Shown here piece after piece: positions 42,701-51,415 of a DNA stretch of 64,000 bases (within the stretch, counting starts at the first letter, position 1; each line of letters opens with the position of its first letter). Below the pieces are notes generated by a model. That model was not told the origin of the DNA. It did no database searches and was given only the letters and a program-made list of their open reading frames with translations. Source of the stretch: Arenimonas sp. (GTDB taxonomy: Bacteria; Pseudomonadota; Gammaproteobacteria; Xanthomonadales; Xanthomonadaceae). Position numbers and translations under genes: made by a program. The stretch covers positions 1 to 64,000 of the forward strand of contig NZ_JALHQI010000006.1 of NCBI RefSeq assembly GCF_022842045.1, given 5' to 3'.

Positions 42701-44652
42701 ACTTCCGCGCGCTGGGCATCGACAGCCAGTCGCAGGACTTCACCTGCGTCGGCATCGGCGACATGTCGGGCGACGTGTTCGGCAACGGCATGCTGCTGTC
42801 GAAGCACATCCGCCTGGTGGCGGCCTTCGACCACCGCCACATCTTCCTCGACCCGAACCCGGATGCGGCGCGCAGCTACGTCGAGCGCGAGCGCATGTTC
42901 AAGCTGCCGCGTTCGAGCTGGGACGATTACGACCGCTCGCTGATCTCCGAGGGCGGCGGCATCCACCCGCGCTCGGTGAAGTCGATCGCGATCACGCCGC
43001 AGGTGCGCGAGGCGCTCGACCTGCCGGCCGGCACCGAGCAGCTCAGCCCGAACGAGCTGATGAACGCCATCCTCAAGGCGCCGGTGGACCTGCTGTGGAA
43101 CGGCGGCATCGGCACCTACGTCAAGGCCGCGTCCGAGTCGCACGCCGACGCCGGCGACCGCGCCAACAACGGCCTGCGCGTCAACGGCGGCGAGCTGCGG
43201 TGCAAGGCGGTGGGCGAGGGCGGCAACCTGGGCATGACCCAGAAGGGCCGCATCGAGGCGGCCTTCGCGGGCGTGCTGGTGAACACCGACTTCATCGACA
43301 ACTCGGCCGGCGTGGACACCTCCGACCACGAGGTCAACATCAAGATCCTGCTGTCGGCGCCGGTCCTGCGCGGCGAGCTGAGCCAGGAACAGCGCAACGC
43401 GCTGCTGGCCAGCATGACCGACGAGGTCGGCGAGCTGGTGCTCAACGACAACTACCGCCAGAACCAGGCCATCAGCCTGATGGAGCGGATGAGCGCGGCG
43501 CGCCTGGGCTCGTTCGGCCACTTCATCCGCACGCTCGAGGGCGAAGGCCTGCTCGACCGCGCCATCGAGTTCCTCCCCAGCGACGGCGAGCTCAACGACC
43601 GCAAGGCGCGCGGCCAGGGCCTGACCCGCCCCGAGCTGTCGGTGCTGCTGAGCTACGACAAGATCGTCGTGTTCAACCAGATGCTCGAGTCCGACGTGCC
43701 CGAGGACCCGTACCTCTCGAAGGAACTGGTGCGCTACTTCCCCAACGCCCTGCAGGAAAAGTATGCGCAGGACATGGAGAACCACCGCCTGCGCCGCGAG
43801 ATCATCGCCACCGCGGTCACCAACTCCACCGTCAACCGCATGGGCGCGACCTTCATCCTGCGCATGCAGGAGGACACGGGCCAGACCCCGGCGCAGATCG
43901 CCAAGGCCTTCACCATCAGCCGCGAGGTGCTGGAGGCGCGCGAGCTGTGGGCGCGCATCGACGCGCTCGACCTGAAGGTGCCCGAGAGCGCCCAGCTCGA
44001 CGCCCTCACCAGCATCTGGCACCTGCAGCGCAACATGACGCGATGGCTGCTCAACCGGCCCGGCGAGAACCTCAACATCGCCGAGAAGGTCGAGCGTTAC
44101 GCCGGCGGCGTGGCCGCGCTACGTGCGTCGCTGGCCGGCTTGCTGCCGGCCGAGGCCCGCGCCGAGCTGCTGGCCGACGTCGCCCACTGGCAGCAGCTGG
44201 GTTACCCGGAAGACCTGGCCCAGGCCTTCGCCAGCCTGCCGTTCCTGGCCTACGCGCTGGACATCGTCGAAGTGGCGATCGAGCGCGGCCTGCCGGTGGC
44301 CGACGTGGCCGCGGCCTACTTCAACCTGTCCGATGCCCTGCACACCAAGTGGCTGATGGACAGCGTGGAAGCGCTGCCGGTCGAGGGCCGCTGGCACGCC
44401 CAGGCCCGCGGCGTGCTGCGCGACGAGCTGCAGGCGCAGCAGCGCGCGCTGGTGGCGCAGGTGCTCGGCGCGGCGGGTGCAGGCACCTCGCCGCAGGCGC
44501 TGGTCGAGGCCTGGCTGGCCCGCGACGACGCCACGCTGAAGTACACCATGGCCATGTTCGCCGACATGCGTAACCTGCGCGGCCTCGACTACCCGACGCT
44601 GTCGGTGGCCGTCCGCCGCCTCGCCCAGGTCGTCGCCGCCGGCGCCCGCTGA
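39742..44652 (+). CDS. gdh2: NAD-specific glutamate dehydrogenase, large (GDH-180) type
   Basis: This 1636-residue enzyme deaminates glutamate to 2-oxoglutarate with NAD, a catabolic amino-acid route into the TCA cycle. The length and single-chain layout match the ~1600-residue class known from Streptomyces and Pseudomonas: an N-terminal ACT-like regulatory half (~1-700), the catalytic core around GPVARGGLRWSDRREDFRTE and VPVGSKGGFVVK, and a long C-terminal segment. The core Lys and GGLRWSDR substrate loop are visible. It has its own promoter and is followed 54 bases later by nadK, which makes NADP. Confidence 0.95.
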   Translation: MNAHALASADTLDAVIAALPAGLPAAEKNLLERFTRGFFARLPEDELAARPGADWARVAQSFLGFCRQRAAGAPKLQVFNPGLATDGFESTHTVVRIVNDDMPFLVDSVRMALAQFGTSLHQIAHPVFNIARDAAGQLQDVGQGLPESMMYLEIDRQADADTLQAIEKALLAALSDVREAVTDWQVMRETMVRIADGLEASPMPVDAAGRAEAQAFLRWAADNHFTFLGYREYEVTDRKLAAVQGSGLGLLRGKDHLVQPRPVEGLAAADLAPGQRLDALILTKTNARATVHRPGYMDYIGVLVFDDSGRAVREHRFLGLYTSSAYNRRPWEIPLVRQRHEFVMASSGLAPNSHSGKALRHILETLPRDELFQSSAEELQRTAMGILGLQERARTRLFLRRDRYGRFFSALVYIPRDRFNTGIRQRIEALLMAELQGERLDHSVQIGESPLAQLHLVIRPKAGCKVAFEQDKLEAELARIVRDWHDELRETLVRQLGEEQGLRLFQRYGRSLPAGYVEKVSPQIAAADVVQAAELAGPDDQRVSFYRVGERLGFKLIRRSSDIALSDVLPVMENLGLRILTEHPYVIDVDGERLSIQDFEVQPLNGEIDVEAARKPFEEAFAEVWRGAAENDGFNRLLPSARLEWRDIAMLRGYTKYALQTGVPFSQPYMEETLQRYPVIARLLYELFAARFEPGREHPLDAAGQQALHDQIAWLLPRERRQALDTIPQEIASSRALDRAAQIDACTDALEILLDTAVSSIDDDRILRGYMSLINATLRTNFYQKKGGTHRDYISFKFDPALVPDLPKPRPYREIFVYSPFVEGVHLRFGPVARGGLRWSDRREDFRTEVLGLVKAQMVKNTVIVPVGSKGGFVVKRPPVGGDRDAQLAEGIACYKRFINGLLDITDNLVDGEVVHPVDVVRHDGDDPYLVVAADKGTATFSDIANGISAEHGFWLGDAFASGGSVGYDHKGMGITAKGAWESVKRHFRALGIDSQSQDFTCVGIGDMSGDVFGNGMLLSKHIRLVAAFDHRHIFLDPNPDAARSYVERERMFKLPRSSWDDYDRSLISEGGGIHPRSVKSIAITPQVREALDLPAGTEQLSPNELMNAILKAPVDLLWNGGIGTYVKAASESHADAGDRANNGLRVNGGELRCKAVGEGGNLGMTQKGRIEAAFAGVLVNTDFIDNSAGVDTSDHEVNIKILLSAPVLRGELSQEQRNALLASMTDEVGELVLNDNYRQNQAISLMERMSAARLGSFGHFIRTLEGEGLLDRAIEFLPSDGELNDRKARGQGLTRPELSVLLSYDKIVVFNQMLESDVPEDPYLSKELVRYFPNALQEKYAQDMENHRLRREIIATAVTNSTVNRMGATFILRMQEDTGQTPAQIAKAFTISREVLEARELWARIDALDLKVPESAQLDALTSIWHLQRNMTRWLLNRPGENLNIAEKVERYAGGVAALRASLAGLLPAEARAELLADVAHWQQLGYPEDLAQAFASLPFLAYALDIVEVAIERGLPVADVAAAYFNLSDALHTKWLMDSVEALPVEGRWHAQARGVLRDELQAQQRALVAQVLGAAGAGTSPQALVEAWLARDDATLKYTMAMFADMRNLRGLDYPTLSVAVRRLAQVVAAGAR

Positions 44653-44706
44653 CCGCGTTTCTTGCCCTGAACCCCTCCCACAACGGACTTGTCGTAAGCT
44701 TCGGGC

Positions 44707-45483
44707 ATGTCCTTGCCCGCCCATCCGCGCATCGCCTTCCTGGCCAGCCCGTCGCCGGAAGCCCAGGCCGCCCTGGCCAAGCTCACCGCCGCGCACGGCC
44801 AGGTGGTGCCCGGCGAGGCCGACGTCATCTGTGCCCTCGGCGGCGACGGCTTCATGCTGCAGACCCTGCACCGGCACGGCCCGCTGGGCCGCCCGGTTTA
44901 CGGCATGAAGCTGGGTACGGTCGGTTTCCTGATGAACCAGCACCGGCCCGAAAGCCTGGTCGAGCGCCTGCATGCGGCCGAGACCACCGTGCTGCATCCG
45001 CTCGAGATGCGCGCCACCACCGAATCCGGCGCCACCGTGAATTCGCTGGCCTACAACGAGGTTTCGCTGCTGCGCCAGACGCGCCAGGCGGCGCACCTGC
45101 GCGTGCACCTCAACGGCCAGGTGCGGCTGGAGGAACTGGTTTGCGACGGCGCCCTGGTGGCCACGCCCGCGGGCAGCACCGCCTACAACTTCTCCGCGCA
45201 CGGCCCGATCCTGCCGCTGGGCTCGCAGGTCATCGCGCTGACGCCGATCGCGGCGTTCCGGCCGCGGCGCTGGCGCGGCGCGCTGCTGCGGGCCGACACC
45301 GAGGTGCGGCTGGAGGTGCTCGATGGCTACAAGCGCCCGGTCAGTGCCACCGCCGACTCGCACGAAGTGCGCGACGTGGCCGAGGTCAGCATCCGCGAGT
45401 CGCGCCAGCACCAGGTGACGCTGCTGTTCGACCGCGAGCACAACCTCGAGGAGCGCATCCTCAACGAGCAGTTCCTCACCTGA
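44707..45483 (+). CDS. nadK: NAD kinase
   Basis: This 258-residue enzyme phosphorylates NAD to NADP. The catalytic GGDG motif lies in [15 protein letters not shown] and the NE/D motif in [12 protein letters not shown]. The conserved [20 protein letters not shown] glycine-rich segment forms the nucleotide site. The protein is slightly shorter than E. coli NadK (292), as in other Xanthomonadales. It starts 54 bases after gdh2 and 45 bases before the 5'-nucleotidase gene, so it may be in one transcript with them. Confidence 0.94.
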   Translation: MSLPAHPRIAFLASPSPEAQAALAKLTAAHGQVVPGEADVICALGGDGFMLQTLHRHGPLGRPVYGMKLGTVGFLMNQHRPESLVERLHAAETTVLHPLEMRATTESGATVNSLAYNEVSLLRQTRQAAHLRVHLNGQVRLEELVCDGALVATPAGSTAYNFSAHGPILPLGSQVIALTPIAAFRPRRWRGALLRADTEVRLEVLDGYKRPVSATADSHEVRDVAEVSIRESRQHQVTLLFDREHNLEERILNEQFLT

Positions 45484-45528
45484 GGCGGCGTCTCGTTCCC
45501 TGAGACCCCGGCAGCGCATACTTCCGCC

Positions 45529-46455
45529 ATGAGCCCTCTGTCCCAGCCGCCCGTCCGTCCCGCCGACCGCCTGGTCGTGGCCATCACCGCGCGGGCGCTG
45601 TTCGACCTCGAGGACAGCCACGCGCTGTTCCAGGCCAGCGGGCTCGAGGCCTACGCCGAGTTCCAGCGCAGCCGCGAGAAGGACGTGCTGGCCCCGGGCA
45701 TCGCCTTCCCGCTGGTGCAGAAGCTGCTGGCGCTGAATGTCGGTGCCGCGCCCGAAGCGCCGCGGGTCGAGGTGGTGCTGCTCTCGCGCAACTCGTCCGA
45801 CACCGGCCTGCGCATCTTCAACTCGATCCGGCACTACGGGCTGGGCATCGTCCGCGCCGTGTTCACCAGTGGCGCCGAGACCTGGCCCTACATCAAGCCC
45901 TTCGGCGCCCAGTTGTTCCTGTCGGCCAACCCGGCCTCGGTGCGCAGCGCGCTCGAGCACGGCTTCGCCGCCGCCACCATCCTGCCGGCCAAGGCCTACG
46001 AGCCCGCGCACCCGCAGCTGCGCATCGCCTTCGACGGCGACGCGGTGATCTTCGGCGACGAGTCCGAGCGCGTGTCGCAGACCTCGGGCCTGGCCGCTTT
46101 CCACGACAACGAATCGACGCGGGTGAACGAGCCGCTGTCCGGCGGCCCCTTCCGCGGCTTCCTCGCCGCCCTGCACGAACTGCAGCTGGCCTTCCCGCCG
46201 GGCGAGGATTCGCCCATCCGCACCGCCCTGGTCACCGCCCGCTCGGCCCCGGCCCACGAGCGCGTGATCCTGACCCTGCGCGAGTGGGGCGTGCGCCTGG
46301 ACGAAGCGATGTTCCTCGGGGGCCGCAACAAGGGCCCGTTCCTCCAGGCCTTCGGCGCCGACATCTTCTTCGATGATTCCCGGCACAACATCGAGAACGC
46401 CAGCCAGCACGTGGCCACCGGGCACGTGCCGTTCGGTGTCACCAACGAAGGCTAG
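45529..46455 (+). CDS. Cytosolic 5'-nucleotidase family protein (NT5C1-like)
   Basis: This 308-residue protein belongs to the 5'-nucleotidase family related to animal cytosolic NT5C1. Features are VVAITARALFDLEDS at the N terminus (family nucleophile region), VEVVLLSRNSSDTGLRIF, RIAFDGDAVIFGDESE and the C-terminal FFDDSRHNIENAS. A haloacid-dehalogenase-type fold with acidic metal ligands is likely. It would hydrolyse nucleoside monophosphates. Placement next to NAD kinase suggests nucleotide pool control but is not proof. Confidence 0.9.
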   Translation: MSPLSQPPVRPADRLVVAITARALFDLEDSHALFQASGLEAYAEFQRSREKDVLAPGIAFPLVQKLLALNVGAAPEAPRVEVVLLSRNSSDTGLRIFNSIRHYGLGIVRAVFTSGAETWPYIKPFGAQLFLSANPASVRSALEHGFAAATILPAKAYEPAHPQLRIAFDGDAVIFGDESERVSQTSGLAAFHDNESTRVNEPLSGGPFRGFLAALHELQLAFPPGEDSPIRTALVTARSAPAHERVILTLREWGVRLDEAMFLGGRNKGPFLQAFGADIFFDDSRHNIENASQHVATGHVPFGVTNEG

Positions 46456-46463
46456 GAGGTCGT

Positions 46464-46775
46464 ATGCAGCCCGCCCTCAGGGTGCTGGACGATATCTGCT
46501 ACGTCCTGGAGTGCGCGGCAACCAACTGCATGGGCGAGGGAAGGTCGGAGCTCAGTGCGCTCTGTGGCCGGTTGGAGGAGGGTGGCGAGGCCTATGCAGT
46601 TCCCGGTCGCGAGCAACTCGCCGCGAGGCTGCGGGTGATCCTGGGCTTGTACCGTTCCGACCAGCGGCAGGATGCCTCCGTCAGGCTCGGCGGAATCAGC
46701 CGTGAGCTCTGGGCGACGGTGGACGTCGCGAGGTACAGTCAGGCCGGCAACCACCCCCCTGGAGAAGCCCCATGA
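46464..46775 (+). CDS. Hypothetical small protein
   Basis: This 103-residue protein of unknown family has an excellent AGGAGG before its ATG. It has several cysteines near the start (ICYVLECAATNCMG) and a helical, amphipathic appearance. It begins 8 bases after the 5'-nucleotidase gene and its stop overlaps the next start as ATGA. This argues for a real gene translated in the same operon. No function is assigned. Confidence 0.72.
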   Translation: MQPALRVLDDICYVLECAATNCMGEGRSELSALCGRLEEGGEAYAVPGREQLAARLRVILGLYRSDQRQDASVRLGGISRELWATVDVARYSQAGNHPPGEAP

Positions 46776-47134
46776 TTCCCGCCCTGCTGCTCGCACTCCA
46801 GCTTGCGGCCGCACCGTCCGGTTTCTCCGAGGCCAAGGCCCTGGCGGATGCCAACGAGGCGGCACTGAGTAGCGAGATGATGTCTCGACTGATGGCGGCG
46901 CAGGGCGAGCTGCTCGGCGAGGCCGTGGGGAAATGTGCGGGTCCCGGCATGGACTTTTCGCCCCTGGCGATCGTGTTCGTGCTCAACGAGGACGGCTCGG
47001 TGGCCCGGACCTGGCGGCAAGGCGACACGCCCTTGGCGACATGCCTGGAGCGCGAGTTTGCCGCGGCCACCTTCTCAGGCCGCTGGCCAGCGCCGTTCTA
47101 CACCTCGATCGAGCTCAGCCTGGCCGGCCACTGA
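46772..47134 (+). CDS. Hypothetical secreted small protein
   Basis: This 120-residue protein has a short N-terminal signal-like stretch (PALLLALQLAAAPSG). The mature part has two cysteines (VGKCAGPG and ATCLERE) that could form a disulfide in the periplasm, and a VFVLNEDGSVARTW strand pair. It overlaps the preceding gene by 4 bases (ATGA) and the convergent MFS gene by 20 bases at its 3' end. The family was not recognised. Confidence 0.7.
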   Translation: MIPALLLALQLAAAPSGFSEAKALADANEAALSSEMMSRLMAAQGELLGEAVGKCAGPGMDFSPLAIVFVLNEDGSVARTWRQGDTPLATCLEREFAAATFSGRWPAPFYTSIELSLAGH

Positions 47135-48287
47135 TCGAACCGTCCGCGGGCGCAATGGCCCGGCGTCGCAGTGCGTAGAGAAGCCACGCCATGGCCGCCA
47201 CGCCGGCGCCCGCGAGGAACGCGAGTTCACCCCCGCTGCGCTCCCAAGCCACCGCGGCCAGCCCGGCGCCCAGTACGCCGCCCACGCCCTGGCTGAAGCC
47301 GAAGAACAGGCTCTGCCCGGCACCGGCGCGGCGGCCCGGGAAGAAATCGGCCATCAGGCGCATGCAGCACGCGTAGAAGGTGGCGAAGCTCAGCGCGTGC
47401 GTGGCCTGGGCCAGCGCCATGATTGGCAGTGATTCGGCGTACAGCGCGGTCACGACCCAGCGCAGCACGGTCACGGCCAAGCACACCATCAGCAAACGGC
47501 TGGCGCCGAAGCGGGCGATCAGCTTCGGCGCTTTCCAGAACATCGCGATCTCGATCAGCACGCCCAGCGCCCACAGCCCGCCCACCGTCGCGCCGCTGTG
47601 ACCGGCCGCCTGCAGGTGCAGGGTGTAGAACACGTAGAACGGCCCGAAGCTGGCCTGCATCAGCAGCGCTACCAGCAGGAAACGGCGCACGCCGGGGCGC
47701 TTCCACAGGTGGCCGGCGTCGGCGGCGGTGGGCGCGTGCTCCACCTGGCGGTCGTGGCGGTGCGGCCAAGCCGCGGCCAGCATCAGCACGAACAGGGGCA
47801 GCGTCACCCACGCGAAGTGCTCGGCGCCGACGCGGTCGAGCAGGGCACCGTAGGTGCCGGCCACGATCAGGAAGCCGATCGAGCCCCACACGCGCAGGCG
47901 GCCGTACATATCCGCGCGCGGACCCAGTGCGGTCAGCGTCATCGCTTCGAACTGCGGCATCACCGCGTTGTAGAACAGGCCGAACACCGCCATCACCGCC
48001 AGCAGCGCCCAGGCGCTGCCGGTGAAAACGAAGGCCGAGAAACACAGCAGCGTCAGCCCACAGCCGGCGACGAACCAGTGGCCGGGGCGTTCGCTGCGGT
48101 GGGTCAGTGCGGCCCAGGCCGGCGGCGCGACGATCCGCGTGCCGTACCACAGCCCCAGCATGCCGCCGACCACGTAGCCGCCGTGGCCCAGCGCGTCCAC
48201 CCAGCGACCGACGTAGGGCGTGTAGGCGCCCAGCGCGGCGTAGTAGCAGAAATAGAAGATCGAAAAGCGACGAAGACTCGCGTCCAT
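47115..48287 (-). CDS. HcaT-like MFS transporter
   Basis: This 390-residue inner-membrane transporter has 12 predicted segments. The N-terminal FYFCYYAALGAYTPYVGRWVD and the motif LSFATFYACCMRLM resemble the MFS_1-like/3-phenylpropionate transporter (HcaT) group. Substrate prediction is not possible. The protein ends with a polar tail (RRRAIAPADGSISGRPG). It is converged upon by the hypothetical secreted gene, and the upstream side holds the DUF4785 terminator. Confidence 0.85.
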   Translation of the reverse strand: MDASLRRFSIFYFCYYAALGAYTPYVGRWVDALGHGGYVVGGMLGLWYGTRIVAPPAWAALTHRSERPGHWFVAGCGLTLLCFSAFVFTGSAWALLAVMAVFGLFYNAVMPQFEAMTLTALGPRADMYGRLRVWGSIGFLIVAGTYGALLDRVGAEHFAWVTLPLFVLMLAAAWPHRHDRQVEHAPTAADAGHLWKRPGVRRFLLVALLMQASFGPFYVFYTLHLQAAGHSGATVGGLWALGVLIEIAMFWKAPKLIARFGASRLLMVCLAVTVLRWVVTALYAESLPIMALAQATHALSFATFYACCMRLMADFFPGRRAGAGQSLFFGFSQGVGGVLGAGLAAVAWERSGGELAFLAGAGVAAMAWLLYALRRRAIAPADGSISGRPG

Positions 48288-48305
48288 GCAGGGCGGTGCC
48301 AGGAT

Positions 48306-48336
48306 AGAAAACGGCCGGACCCCAGGGTCCGGCCGT
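48306..48336 (-). terminator. Intrinsic terminator after the DUF4785 gene
   Basis: On the - strand ACGGCCGGACC and GGTCCGGCCGT (48311-48321 and 48326-48336) form an 11-bp stem followed by TTTTC. It lies just upstream of the MFS gene start. Confidence 0.8.
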
Positions 48337-48366
48337 CATCATCGCCGCTTTGGTGCAGTCGCGGAA

Positions 48367-49626
48367 CTAGCGGATGCTGGCCTCGCGGCCCACCACGCCA
48401 CGCCCCGGCGCCACCGTCTCCCGTGGGCCGGTCGCGCGAGGTGCCGGGCTGCTGCCCGCGCCGCGCACGGCCAGCTCGCGGGTTTCCAGCGTGCCCATCC
48501 GGGCCTGGTCCTTGAGCTCGACGAAGCGCAGCTCGTAGGGCGCGCCGAAGCCGCTGGGCACGTTGCCGCGACCAAAGGCCAGCGACAGCTGGCGCGCACC
48601 CGGCTCGAACCAGTTCGCCGAATGCGCTTGCGCCACCGGCCGGGCCACGCCGTCCGGGCCGGTCGCGAACAGCGTGCCGCGGAGCTCGTAGCGACCTGCC
48701 GCGGCTACCTGTACCGGCAGCTCGAAGCGCACCGCCGCCGCGTCGAAGCGGTAGCCGCCGCCCAGGCGCGCGGTCGGCCGCGTCACTTCGACCGCGGTGC
48801 GGGCATCGCGCTGGATGCTGGCGCCCTGGTCGAAGCTGGCCGACGAGAGATGCACTTCCCACAGGCCGGGTGCGGTACCGGCTTCGTCGGGCACCTGGAT
48901 CTGCGCCTTGCCGTTGCGGAAGGCGAGGTCATAGCTGCGTCCCGACGGCGAAATGAGCGAACCGCCGACCTGGCCGCCCGGCATTTTCGACGCGCCGTTG
49001 GCCATGTCTGCCGACACCTCCAGGGTGTCGCCGGCCAGTACGCTGCGACGACCGGCCTGGGCCTTGAACACGTACTCGCTGTTGGGCTCGAACACGTGCA
49101 CGAGGTAGCGGCCCTTGGCCTGGGCCAGCTGCACCTGGAAGCGGCCCTTGCCCTGCTCGGGGGCGAGCTGGACGATGGCGGAGCCGTCTGGCACCTCCAT
49201 GCCCGCGGCCTTGAGCTGGGCGGCGTTGGCGCGGCGCGCGAACGACTCCGGCTCGGCGATGGCCTTGCCGTTGCGCAGCATGCGCAGCTGGCCGGGCTCG
49301 ACCGCCTCGCTGCCCGCGGCGGGGCTGACGCGGATCAGGGCGCCCGGGGCCGTGGTGTCGATGCTCAGGCCGGCCTGCATTTCGGCGGCCTCGGCCAGGG
49401 CCCAGTACTCGCGGCTCTCGGCCACGAAGGGCGCGGGCGCCTCGAGCTCGGCCCAGGGGTCCAACGCCCAGGCGAAGGTCACCGGCTTGCGTTCGAAGTC
49501 GCCGGTCGGCGCGGGCGCCGACACCAGGCGCGACGGTGCCTGGTCGCGGCTGCCCGGCGGCAGCAGGTTCGCGGCCTGGGCCGAGAGGGAAAGGGACATC
49601 AGGCAGAACAACAGGGTCTTCTTCAT
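48367..49626 (-). CDS. DUF4785-like secreted protein
   Basis: This 419-residue protein has a signal peptide (FCLMSLSLSAQAANLLPPG). The mature part is beta-rich with repeated Ig-like strands (e.g. GRSVLAGDTLEVSADMA-type, PGLWEVHLSSASFDQGAS, YELRGTLFATGPDGVARPV). It fits the DUF4785 family, seen mostly in Xanthomonadales and relatives. It lies 3 bases after a secreted hydrolase gene and ends at its own terminator, so they form a two-gene operon. It may be a partner or adhesin-like accessory of the hydrolase. Function is unknown. Confidence 0.75.
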   Translation of the reverse strand: MKKTLLFCLMSLSLSAQAANLLPPGSRDQAPSRLVSAPAPTGDFERKPVTFAWALDPWAELEAPAPFVAESREYWALAEAAEMQAGLSIDTTAPGALIRVSPAAGSEAVEPGQLRMLRNGKAIAEPESFARRANAAQLKAAGMEVPDGSAIVQLAPEQGKGRFQVQLAQAKGRYLVHVFEPNSEYVFKAQAGRRSVLAGDTLEVSADMANGASKMPGGQVGGSLISPSGRSYDLAFRNGKAQIQVPDEAGTAPGLWEVHLSSASFDQGASIQRDARTAVEVTRPTARLGGGYRFDAAAVRFELPVQVAAAGRYELRGTLFATGPDGVARPVAQAHSANWFEPGARQLSLAFGRGNVPSGFGAPYELRFVELKDQARMGTLETRELAVRGAGSSPAPRATGPRETVAPGRGVVGREASIR

Positions 49627-49629
49627 GGC

Positions 49630-50484
49630 TCAGGACCTCATGTCGCTGCGCAGGACGGTGTCGAGGCCAAAGCAGGCGCGGCGGCTCTGGTTGTGCGACA
49701 GCGGTTCAGAGCCGCGCATGCGGCTCTTGTCCTGGAACCAGACGTAGCCGGCGGCCGACTGGCTGGAGCAGTTCAGGAAGCCGTCCGAGCAGGAATTGAG
49801 CCAGTTCTGGGTCGTTTCCAGCCCCACGTTCTCGAAGTAGCCGCCGCAGTAGCTGTCCGAGTCCCAGATCGCCGAATCCACGTCGGTGCCCACCACGCTG
49901 CGGAAGGTCTTGGGCAGGGCGGGGCGGCCGGCGGTGCCCAGCAGCCAGTTGGCGTTGTAGCTCGCCATCCAGCTGGTCTGCTGCATGCGCACGGCGTCGT
50001 TCTTGTAGCCCAGCAGCCAGCCCAGCGCGCTCTCGAACACGTTGCCGGCGATCACCGCATCGGCCAGCGGCGTGCCGGCGGACGAGGGCGCCAGCGCATT
50101 CACGCGCACGGTCTTGGCGATGATGTTCGGGTAGCGGCTGTCCCAGGTCGGGTTCGACAGGATCCAGCGCATCACGTTGCCGCCGTTGCTGTGCGTGATC
50201 ACGATCAGGCGGGTGATGCCGCGGTTGTTGATGAAGGTGGTCAGCTGGCCGGCCAGGCACCCCGCAGCCGCGTTGTCCCACATGTACTTCTCGAAGTCGC
50301 AGTTGATGACGACGTAGTTGTTCGGATCCACCAGCCCGCCGCGGACGTTGTTGATGAAGGGCGACTGCCAGTAATCAGCGGCGGCATTGGTCTGCTTGCC
50401 GGTGCCATGGACGAAGGCGACGCCGGTATTGGCCTCGCACAGGCTTGAAGCGGCCGCCAGGGCAGCCAAGAGTAGATAGCGCAC
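49630..50484 (-). CDS. Secreted alpha/beta hydrolase (lipase-like)
   Basis: This 284-residue protein has a signal peptide and an alpha/beta hydrolase core. FVHGTGKQT (HG oxyanion loop) precedes the nucleophile Ser99 in VITHSNGGN, an H-S-x-G-G variant of GxSxG. It has many cysteines (CLAGQ, CGGYF, CSDGF, NCSSQS, RACFG), which suggests disulfides in an extracellular enzyme. GTG 50484 preceded by GGGGAGGGATC is the start. The downstream gene encodes a DUF4785 protein. The substrate is not known; a lipase, esterase or PHB depolymerase-like role is possible. Confidence 0.8.
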   Translation of the reverse strand: MRYLLLAALAAASSLCEANTGVAFVHGTGKQTNAAADYWQSPFINNVRGGLVDPNNYVVINCDFEKYMWDNAAAGCLAGQLTTFINNRGITRLIVITHSNGGNVMRWILSNPTWDSRYPNIIAKTVRVNALAPSSAGTPLADAVIAGNVFESALGWLLGYKNDAVRMQQTSWMASYNANWLLGTAGRPALPKTFRSVVGTDVDSAIWDSDSYCGGYFENVGLETTQNWLNSCSDGFLNCSSQSAAGYVWFQDKSRMRGSEPLSHNQSRRACFGLDTVLRSDMRS

Positions 50485-50731
50485 GATCCCTCCCCAGGAA
50501 CTCGATGCGAAACGCGATTGCCCCTTCCCTGAGTGGCCACGTCCGGTTGAACCGGTGCTCCCCTGCGCCGGCGTATGGGGACCGACCTTGCCTGCCCAAA
50601 AGCGTGATGGTCAACACATTTCGATGCTGCAATGCGGCACCGTACGGCAACCGCGCCGCAAGAATTTCAGGTAGTTGGCCCGATCCTGGTAGCCGGGCAT
50701 TCAGGCTCGGTGCCCTTAGGCGCCCCGGCGC
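50485..50731. other. Intergenic stretch with no recognised gene
   Basis: About 247 bases between the hydrolase gene and the DUF2461 gene. Both neighbours are on the - strand, and the DUF2461 operon ends here. No terminator, RNA or promoter stands out. It presumably contains the promoter of the hydrolase/DUF4785 operon. Confidence 0.4.
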
Positions 50732-51415
50732 TCAGAACTCCAGGTCGAGGGAAGCGCAGAGATAGTCGACCAGTGGCGCCACGCCGGTGAAGCCGGAGAC
50801 GACGGCCTGGCGCAGGCGCGGGCCAAGCACCACGGCATCCTCGAGCGCTTCCCCGGCGGTGAAGTCCTTGCGCTTGAGGTCTTCGATCAGCGGGTGGTCG
50901 GCGGGGAAGCCGCGCGGCGGGCGGGTCAGGGCGTCGCCCCACATCGTGAAGCGGCGCTTGAACGCGGGCTTGTGCAACACCGCCTGCCAGCCGGCCGGGT
51001 TGTCGACCAGGAAATTGCGGATCTTGCGCTGGATGTCCGGCTCCGGATGCCAGATGCCGCCGCCCAGGAAGCAGTCGCCCGGCTGGATGTGCAGGTAGAA
51101 CGAGGGCGCCGCCACCTGCTTGCTGCGCGCGTGGAAGAAGCGCGCGCCGCCCCAGGTCTTGTAGGGCGTCTTGTCGTTGGAGAAGCGCGTGTCGCGGTGG
51201 ATGCGGAACAGCGAGCCGCCGTTGCCGCGCGGGTCGGCGCGGTAGTGCAGGCTGATCGTCAGCAGGTCCGGCGCAATGTCCGTTATCAGCGCCTGGAAGG
51301 GTTCCTTCAGGTACTGCTCGTAGTCCTTGCGGTGGTCGTTGAACCACTCGCGGCTGTTGTTGCGCGCCAGGGCGCGCAGGAACTTGAAGGTCTTGTCGCT
51401 GAAGTAGGTGCTCAT
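50732..51415 (-). CDS. DUF2461 (TIGR02453) family protein
   Basis: This 227-residue cytosolic protein fits DUF2461. It has the N-terminal FLRALARNNSREWFNDHRKD and the central RDTRFSNDKTPYKTWGGARF and FYLHIQPGDCFLGGGIWHPE, all conserved in the family. Its role is unknown in bacteria. ATG 51415 overlaps the sbcB stop as ATGA. It is the last gene of the kynurenine-region operon. Confidence 0.9.
   Translation of the reverse strand: MSTYFSDKTFKFLRALARNNSREWFNDHRKDYEQYLKEPFQALITDIAPDLLTISLHYRADPRGNGGSLFRIHRDTRFSNDKTPYKTWGGARFFHARSKQVAAPSFYLHIQPGDCFLGGGIWHPEPDIQRKIRNFLVDNPAGWQAVLHKPAFKRRFTMWGDALTRPPRGFPADHPLIEDLKRKDFTAGEALEDAVVLGPRLRQAVVSGFTGVAPLVDYLCASLDLEF

Noticed and set aside
39739-44022. Very long open frame on the - strand opposite gdh2 (over 1400 codons)
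   Set aside because: It is an antisense shadow produced by high-GC codon bias in gdh2. It has no ribosome binding site or recognisable domain, and is Val/His/Arg-rich.
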